From Pasteurellaceae bacterium (GTDB taxonomy: Bacteria; Pseudomonadota; Gammaproteobacteria; Enterobacterales; Pasteurellaceae), in contig CAAEJV010000018.1 of assembly GCA_900756155.1 (NCBI GenBank), forward strand, positions 1-64,000: a DNA stretch of 64,000 bases, read 5' to 3'. The notes under the pieces were generated by a model. That model was not told the origin of the DNA and did not search any database. It worked only from the letters and a program-made list of their open reading frames with translations. The translations under genes were made by a program, and so were the position numbers. Position 1 is the first letter of the stretch. The number at the start of each line of letters is the position of its first letter. Positions 58,954 through 64,000 of this stretch are shown piece by piece.

Positions 58954-59063
58954 TCTTTTAATCCTTCTTTTAAGAAAAGTTACTCGTTATATGGCGATCG
59001 ATTCCACCAAATTCAAGGGAAAATTTTTCTTTGATGCTTTATTAGACAATCAGTTTTAAAAAA

Positions 59064-59136
59064 TGTGACAAAGATCACTTTTTTAAATAGCAAACGATTG
59101 CTATTATTTCACACCTTTATTTTAAAGGAATATGAT
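59064..59136 (+). promoter_or_regulatory. aphA control region: CRP site, PurR-like operator, promoter
   Basis: TGTGA-CAAAGA-TCACT at 59064-59079 is a near-perfect CRP site. AATAGCAA-ACGA-TTGCTATT at 59086-59105 is a dyad with the PurR-type core GCAA-NCGN-TTGC. TTCACA at 59108-59113 and TATGAT at 59131-59136, 17 bases apart, form the promoter. The CRP centre falls about 71 bases before the expected start, a classic class I position. Confidence 0.6.
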
Positions 59137-59173
59137 TTGTTACAAATAAAACAAACTACTTAATGAGGAAAAC

Positions 59174-59881
59174 ATGAAAAATTTACTTAAACTTTCTGCC
59201 ATTGCAATTTTAGCGGCAAGCGCAGCCTCTACTTTTGCATCAAACAAAGAACCTTACACTGAACAAGGTACGAATGCTCGTGAAATGACAGAGCAAAAAC
59301 CGATTCACTGGATCTCTGTTGAGCAGTTGAAAAAAGAATTAGAAGGCAAAGCACCAATTAATGTGAGCTTCGACATTGATGATACTGTACTTTTCAGTAG
59401 CCCTTGTTTCTACCACGGCCAAGAAAAATACTCACCAGGTAAAAATGATTACTTAAAAAATCAAGATTTCTGGAATGAAGTGAATGCGGGTTGTGACCAA
59501 TATTCCATTCCAAAACAAATTGCGGTGGATTTAATTAATATGCACCAAGCACGTGGTGACCAAATTTATTTCATCACAGGTCGTACAGCGGGCGATAAAG
59601 ATGGTGTGACACCTGTGCTACAAAAAGCCTTTAATATTAAAGATATGCACCCTGTAGAATTCATGGGCGGTCGCAAACTTCCAACTAAATATAACAAAAC
59701 ACCGGGTATTATTGACCACAAAGTGAGTATTCACTATGGAGACAGCGATGACGATATACTCGCAGCAAAAGAAGCAGGTGTTCGTGGTATTCGTTTAATG
59801 CGTGCAGCAAACTCTACTTACCAACCAATGCCAACCCTTGGTGGCTACGGTGAAGAAGTATTGATTAACTCAAATTACTAA
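59174..59881 (+). CDS. aphA: Class B acid phosphatase, periplasmic
   Basis: The 235-residue protein has a signal peptide (to about TFASNK) and the DDDD-superfamily motif FDIDDTVLFSS (D67, D69), plus HYGDSDDDILAA for metal binding. It removes phosphate from nucleotides and other organic phosphates in the periplasm, which in Haemophilus can also feed nucleoside and NAD-precursor uptake. CRP and PurR-like sites lie upstream. Confidence 0.95.
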   Translation: MKNLLKLSAIAILAASAASTFASNKEPYTEQGTNAREMTEQKPIHWISVEQLKKELEGKAPINVSFDIDDTVLFSSPCFYHGQEKYSPGKNDYLKNQDFWNEVNAGCDQYSIPKQIAVDLINMHQARGDQIYFITGRTAGDKDGVTPVLQKAFNIKDMHPVEFMGGRKLPTKYNKTPGIIDHKVSIHYGDSDDDILAAKEAGVRGIRLMRAANSTYQPMPTLGGYGEEVLINSNY

Positions 59882-59888
59882 TCTTCCT

Positions 59889-59920
59889 AAAAAGTGCGGT
59901 TATTTTGACCGCACTTTTCT
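59889..59920. terminator. aphA terminator (uptake-signal dyad)
   Basis: AAAAAGTGCGGT and ACCGCACTTTT pair around a short loop (TATTTTG) and end in T's. Confidence 0.88.
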
Positions 59921-59996
59921 TATCTAATTAACCATCTTAATTTTTAAAAAGTTTCTGGGAATATGCTAAAATTTTTCTGTTTTCAGGAGCCTATTT

Positions 59997-61607
59997 ATGT
60001 CAGAACTCACGTCTAATCAATACTTAATTATCATTGCCGTGCTGGTTTTTATCAGTATTGTGATGCTTTTTCTATTAAGCCGTAGCAAACAAGATACACA
60101 AGAATTACAACAAGATCTCAATAAAACTATCGGCGATTACAATCAATTGGCTGAGCGTTTTGACTCCTTAAGTGCGGTCAAAAATCAATTAGAACAACAA
60201 GCCGTTAAAGTACAAACTCATGCGGAAGGTTTGCAAACTCGTCTTAATGAACGTGATGAAAAAATCCAATATTTAGAAAAAGAATTAGATGAAGAACAGC
60301 TCCGCCACGATCAAATTGGCGGGCAAATCACCGCATTAAAAGAACGCTTTGGGATAGCATCTGCACAAGCAGAAAGCTTGCAAGGTCAATTACAACAAGC
60401 ACAAGAAAATGTACTTAGAAAAGAACAAGAGCAGCAAAAAACGCAGGAAAAATTGACCGCACTTTCACAAGAATTAACGGAGCTCAAAACCACCCTTTCC
60501 GAAAAAGAAAAACATTTTGCTGAACAGCAACAGCATATTGAGCAATCCAAACAACAGCTAGGTGTGGAATTCCAAAATCTGGCCAACCGCATTTTGGAAG
60601 AAAAAAGCCAATCCTTTAATCAAACCAATCAAACCGCATTGGAAACCTTGTTGAAGCCTTTCCGTGAACAAATCGAGGGCTTTCAAAAACGAGTCAATGA
60701 AATCCATTCGGAATCGGTGAAAGGCAATGCGGGTTTAGAAGCGGAAATCAAAAAGGTGTTGGAAATTGGCTTAAATATGTCGCAAGAAGCCAATAATTTA
60801 ACTTCTGCTTTAAAAGGTGAAAAGAAAACCCTAGGCAACTGGGGAGAAGTACAACTTGAGCGCGCACTTCAGTTGGCAGGCTTGATTGAAAACGTGCATT
60901 ACAGTGCACAGGCTCATTTTAAAGATGAACAAGGCGGTCGAAACTATCCTGATTTTGTGCTCAATTTACCTGATGAGAAAAATATTATCATCGATAGCAA
61001 AATGTCATTGAATGCTTACGAAAGTGCGGTCAATTCTGAGGATGAATTTGAACGTGAGCGTTTACTAAGGGAGCATATTAAAGCCCTGAAAAATCACATT
61101 GATGACTTGCACCGCAAGGATTACAGCAATTTGATTGGCATGCGCAGTCCTAATTTTGTCTTGATGTTCATTGCAGTGGAACCCGCTTATATTGAAGCCT
61201 TAAAATTAGACCCAAGTCTATTTAATTATGGCTACGAGAAAAATGTCATTATGGTTTCACACACGACTCTCATGCCAATTTTACGCACAGTGGCAAATTT
61301 ATGGCGTATCGAACGAGGCAATGCCGAAGCCAAAGAAATCGCAGAAAAAGCAGGTGAAATTTACAACCAGATTTGCTTGGTGGCCGAACGCTTGAACAAA
61401 CTAGGCAACACCCTTTCCACAGTGAGCAATCAATACAACAGCACCGTTACTGCCCTAGTGGGGCAACAAGGTTTAGTGGGGAAAGTGGAACGCTTTAAAG
61501 ACTTGTCAGCGAAAGCTAACAAGAGCATGCCAAACGTTGAATTGCTCAATAATGACGTGGATTTAACGCGCCTATCCCTTATCACTACCGAGAATGAGGT
61601 AAAATAA
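59997..61607 (+). CDS. rmuC: RmuC, DNA recombination limiting protein
   Basis: The 536-residue protein has an N-terminal membrane anchor (residues 9-26) and a long coiled coil (about 30-200, Gln/Glu-rich). The RmuC nuclease-like domain follows: TLGNWGEVQLERALQLAGL, NIIIDSKMSLNAYE, MRSPNFVLMFIAVEPAYIEA. RmuC limits rearrangements at inverted repeats in Escherichia coli. CAGGAG lies eight bases before the ATG. Three uptake signals occur inside. Confidence 0.95.
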   Translation: MSELTSNQYLIIIAVLVFISIVMLFLLSRSKQDTQELQQDLNKTIGDYNQLAERFDSLSAVKNQLEQQAVKVQTHAEGLQTRLNERDEKIQYLEKELDEEQLRHDQIGGQITALKERFGIASAQAESLQGQLQQAQENVLRKEQEQQKTQEKLTALSQELTELKTTLSEKEKHFAEQQQHIEQSKQQLGVEFQNLANRILEEKSQSFNQTNQTALETLLKPFREQIEGFQKRVNEIHSESVKGNAGLEAEIKKVLEIGLNMSQEANNLTSALKGEKKTLGNWGEVQLERALQLAGLIENVHYSAQAHFKDEQGGRNYPDFVLNLPDEKNIIIDSKMSLNAYESAVNSEDEFERERLLREHIKALKNHIDDLHRKDYSNLIGMRSPNFVLMFIAVEPAYIEALKLDPSLFNYGYEKNVIMVSHTTLMPILRTVANLWRIERGNAEAKEIAEKAGEIYNQICLVAERLNKLGNTLSTVSNQYNSTVTALVGQQGLVGKVERFKDLSAKANKSMPNVELLNNDVDLTRLSLITTENEVK

Positions 61608-61631
61608 AAAACATCGGTTGAATTTTTCTTT

Positions 61632-61660
61632 AAAAGCGGCTATTTTCTTGCCGCTTTTTT
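61632..61660 (+). terminator. rmuC terminator
   Basis: AAAAGCGGC at 61632-61640 pairs with GCCGCTTTT at 61650-61658, followed by T's. Confidence 0.85.
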
Positions 61661-61688
61661 ATTTGAATTTTTATTTATGAGGAATTTT

Positions 61689-62246
61689 ATGGCAACGGAA
61701 CAAAAAGAAATCTCGGATCCATGTGCAAAATATAATGAACAAACTAGCTTTCTAAGCAAAACGATTTTTGCAAGTCGTTGGTTACAAGTGCCTATTTATT
61801 TAGGTTTAATTGTTGTACAAGGCATCTATGCCTACAAGTTTATGAAAAACTTGTGGTATCTCATCACCAATGTTAATGAAATGGATGCGGACACCATTAT
61901 GCTCGCCGTCCTCAATCTCATTGATGTGGTGATGATTGCAAACTTATTGGTGATGGTAACATTAGGCGGATACGAGATTTTTGTTTCAAAACTTCGTACA
62001 AAAAACCATCCTGATCAACCTGAATGGATGAATCATGTGAATGCAACCGTACTGAAAGTGAAACTTTCTATGTCAATTATCAGCATTTCGTCTATTCACT
62101 TATTGCAAACCTTTGTGAATGCCTCAAAAATTTCTGAAAAAACGATTATGTGGGAAGTGATTATTCATTTTTCTTTCTTGATTTCTGCAATTGCCATGGC
62201 TTATACCGACAAAATTCTCTACAGTACAAGCCACAAAAACCATTAA
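61689..62246 (+). CDS. yqhA: YqhA/UPF0114-family inner-membrane protein
   Basis: About 185 residues with three or four membrane helices. [45 protein letters not shown] and [21 protein letters not shown] match UPF0114. The function is unknown. The ATG at 61689 has GAGGAA upstream; the ATG at 61677 overlaps that site. Confidence 0.87.
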   Translation: MATEQKEISDPCAKYNEQTSFLSKTIFASRWLQVPIYLGLIVVQGIYAYKFMKNLWYLITNVNEMDADTIMLAVLNLIDVVMIANLLVMVTLGGYEIFVSKLRTKNHPDQPEWMNHVNATVLKVKLSMSIISISSIHLLQTFVNASKISEKTIMWEVIIHFSFLISAIAMAYTDKILYSTSHKNH

Positions 62247-62250
62247 TACA

Positions 62251-62285
62251 AAAAGTACGGTCAAAATTGATCGCACTTTTGTTTT
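62251..62285. terminator. Degenerate uptake-signal dyad terminator
   Basis: AAAAAGTACGGTCAA and TTGATCGCACTTTT form a stem with internal mismatches and a T run. Each arm has lost the uptake consensus at a different base. It lies between convergent yqhA and hslR. Confidence 0.75.
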
Positions 62286-62681
62286 TTAGAACTCATCTTG
62301 ATGTTTAAATTTCAATAAATCTCGACGTTCTTTTTTATTTGGACGACGATCCGGGTGTGGCATCGAAAGGGCATTATTTTTTCTTGCCCACGCCATTTCT
62401 TCCCGTTTTTTCACACTCTGTGCTGTTTCTTGGTAAAGCAGTTGAGCCTCAGGTGCACCACGACGTTGATCGCTCAACGCAATCACTTCAATTTCTTTCT
62501 CATCATTGCCTTGGCGGAGTTTAATCATTGCACCAACTTCCACGGTTTTACTCACTTTAGCACGTTGACCGTTATAATGGACTTTGCCCCCTTCAATCAT
62601 CGCTTTCGCAATGCTACGAGTTTTATAAAAACGTGCCGCCCAGAGCCATTTATCTAATCGTACTTCGTTATTTTCAGCCAT
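62286..62681 (-). CDS. hslR: Hsp15, S4-domain ribosome-rescue protein
   Basis: About 131 residues: an N-terminal S4 RNA-binding domain (VRLDKWLWAARFYKTRSIAKAM, GKVHYNGQRAKVSKTVEVG) and a basic C-terminal tail. Hsp15 binds stalled 50S subunits that carry nascent chains and helps recycle them after heat shock. The ATG at 62681 has GGAAGAG upstream; the longer frame to 62783 overlaps nudE. Confidence 0.94.
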   Translation of the reverse strand: MAENNEVRLDKWLWAARFYKTRSIAKAMIEGGKVHYNGQRAKVSKTVEVGAMIKLRQGNDEKEIEVIALSDQRRGAPEAQLLYQETAQSVKKREEMAWARKNNALSMPHPDRRPNKKERRDLLKFKHQDEF

Positions 62682-62745
62682 AACTCTTCCTATTTCTCTC
62701 ACTTTGCGTATGATGAGCCAATGACAAGATAATAGGGCTAATATC

Positions 62746-63297
62746 ATGAAAAAACAACTTCCACACATTCTCTCCCTTTCCACCGTGGCAAAATCCCGTT
62801 TATTTGAAATTCAAGCTGTCGAACTCAAATTCTCCAATGGAATTGACCGCACTTATGAACGTTTTCGCCCTTTCAATCGAGATTCCGTGATGGTGATTGC
62901 GATTGATGGTGAAGATTTACTTCTTGTTCGTGAATACGCGGTAGGAACAGAACAATATGAGTTAGGCTTTGTAAAAGGTGGAATGGATATGGGAGAAACT
63001 CCAGAACAAAGTGCAAATCGAGAATTACAGGAAGAAATTGGCTTTGGCGCAAAAAAATGGACATTTTTACGTACCATGAAAATCAATCCACAAATTATGG
63101 GGCATAAAATGCACGTTTTATTAGGCGAAGATCTGTATCCAAATCAACTAGAAGGCGATGAGCCTGAACCATTAGAAATCGTGCGTTATCCTTTATCGCA
63201 ACTTGATGCACTTTTAGTCAGTGATGAATTTAATGAGGCCAGAAATCTTGCTGCACTTTATTCTTTGCGCGATCATTTAAAAAAACGCCAAAATTAA
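62746..63297 (+). CDS. nudE: NudE, ADP-sugar/NADH-type Nudix hydrolase
   Basis: A 183-residue Nudix enzyme. The Nudix box runs from GGMDMGETPEQSANRE through LQEEIGFGA (residues about 84-108). The N-terminal strand-rich half and length fit NudE, which hydrolyses ADP-ribose, NADH and diadenosine compounds. It is divergent from hslR. The ribosome site is weak. Confidence 0.9.
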   Translation: MKKQLPHILSLSTVAKSRLFEIQAVELKFSNGIDRTYERFRPFNRDSVMVIAIDGEDLLLVREYAVGTEQYELGFVKGGMDMGETPEQSANRELQEEIGFGAKKWTFLRTMKINPQIMGHKMHVLLGEDLYPNQLEGDEPEPLEIVRYPLSQLDALLVSDEFNEARNLAALYSLRDHLKKRQN

Positions 63298-63414
63298 TCG
63301 AATAAATTTAAATAATTTCTAATAGCAAGCGATTAACTTTAAAGAAAACTTGCATAAATATTCTTTTTTTGAGAATGTATCGCCATTTTTCGAAAAATAT
63401 ATATAGGAAAATCT

Positions 63415-64000
63415 ATGTCTCATAATAATTTAAAAGAATTGACCTTCCGAGGGATGTTCCTTGGGGCGTTAATTACAGTGATCTTCACTGCATCTAACGT
63501 TTATTTGGGTCTTAAAGTGGGGATGACGTTTGCGTCCTCCATTCCTGCTGCCGTTATCTCTATGGCTGTTTTAAAATTCTTCAAGGATTCCAGTATTTTA
63601 GAAAATAATATGGTACAAACCCAAGCTTCATCAGCAGGGACGTTATCTTCTGTTATTTTCGTGCTTCCTGGTCTATTAATGATGGGTTACTGGCAAGAAT
63701 TCCCATTCTGGCAAACAGTGCTTATTTGTGCCGCTGGTGGTACCCTAGGCGTACTATTTACTATTCCATTACGTCGTGCAATGGTGGTGAATAGTGACTT
63801 ACCTTACCCTGAAGGTGTGGCAGCGGCTGAAATCTTAAAAGCGGGTAATAATGACGAAAGCGACAGTGGTGTAAAAGATATTGCTTACGGCGGTATTTTT
63901 GCAGGAACCGTTGCATTCTTAACCAACGCATTACGTGTCATGTCTGATAGCGCGAGCGCATGGTTCTCTAACGGCAAAGCGATTTTCCAATTACCAATGG
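63415..64000 (+). CDS. OPT-family oligopeptide transporter, 3' end beyond the window
   Basis: An open frame from the ATG at 63415 (AGGA seven bases upstream) to the window edge gives 195 residues. It starts MSHNNLKELTFRGMFLGALI and has NVYLGLKVGMTFASSIPAAV, then LPYPEGVAAAEILKAG, the hallmark of bacterial OPT transporters. These use proton flow to import peptides or metal chelates. The leader holds a degenerate copy of the aphA dyad (63321-63336). Confidence 0.92.
   Translation, partial: MSHNNLKELTFRGMFLGALITVIFTASNVYLGLKVGMTFASSIPAAVISMAVLKFFKDSSILENNMVQTQASSAGTLSSVIFVLPGLLMMGYWQEFPFWQTVLICAAGGTLGVLFTIPLRRAMVVNSDLPYPEGVAAAEILKAGNNDESDSGVKDIAYGGIFAGTVAFLTNALRVMSDSASAWFSNGKAIFQLPM

Noticed and set aside
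62682..62783. N-terminal extension of hslR
   Set aside because: It overlaps the divergent nudE start and lacks a ribosome site, while the ATG at 62681 has a good one and gives the normal S4-domain start.

Overview
The window looks like a chromosomal segment of a Pasteurellaceae bacterium, most probably Haemophilus parainfluenzae or a close relative. The best evidence is the nine-base DNA uptake signal AAGTGCGGT and its complement. I count about fifty copies, many in inverted pairs that also serve as terminators. Gene content and order are typical of the family: uvrA/ssb, hldD next to a thioredoxin-like gene, nlpD (lppB), hslVU, aphA and a P2-type porin. This is recognition by eye; no search was run.

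Layout. 1-3556 (-): a trimeric autotransporter adhesin cut by the window edge, ending in a 42-bp repeat stalk. 4005-6709: emrAB efflux genes, with emrA broken by an in-frame stop. 6765-10226: uvrA and ssb, divergent. 10338-13037: a lone AT-rich gene for an 899-residue protein with a HEPN-like start, a STAND-type NTPase core and a cold-shock-like tail; this is the best candidate for a little-described system, probably anti-phage. 13276-16795: a rhodanese and ynbE/ydbH. 16844-21354: a DMT transporter, a mannose-family PTS (manXYZ) with a CRP site, a small membrane protein and an AhpD-like protein. 21398-22945: periplasmic redox repair (msrAB plus a TlpA-like thioredoxin). 23058-27645: a DMT transporter and fecBCDE ferric-chelate uptake, whose ATPase has an altered Walker A motif. 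27856-33741: pgaABCD for poly-N-acetylglucosamine, followed by a decayed copy of the pgaD tail.

33990-40944: pckA, a periplasmic IroE-like esterase, hslO, a porin, waaC and a DMT transporter. 40988-44196: LPS heptose genes (waaF, hldD), a YcxB-like protein and a thioredoxin. 44346-49187: an AT-rich deoxyribose cluster (mutarotase-like gene, permease, kinase and divergent DeoR-type regulator) placed next to deoC, which completes the path from deoxyribose to glyceraldehyde-3-phosphate and acetaldehyde. 49253-58953: proS, nlpD and a small related lipoprotein, yqaA, surE, truD, rraB, a SIMPL protein, slyD and hslUV. 59174-64000: aphA behind CRP-like and PurR-like sites, rmuC, yqhA, hslR, nudE and the start of an OPT-family transporter.

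Two segments stand out as acquired: the 10.3-13.1 kb NTPase gene and the 44.3-48.5 kb deoxyribose genes. Both are visibly richer in A+T than their neighbours and I see no uptake signal in either. I found no tRNA, rRNA, CRISPR array or insertion sequence.
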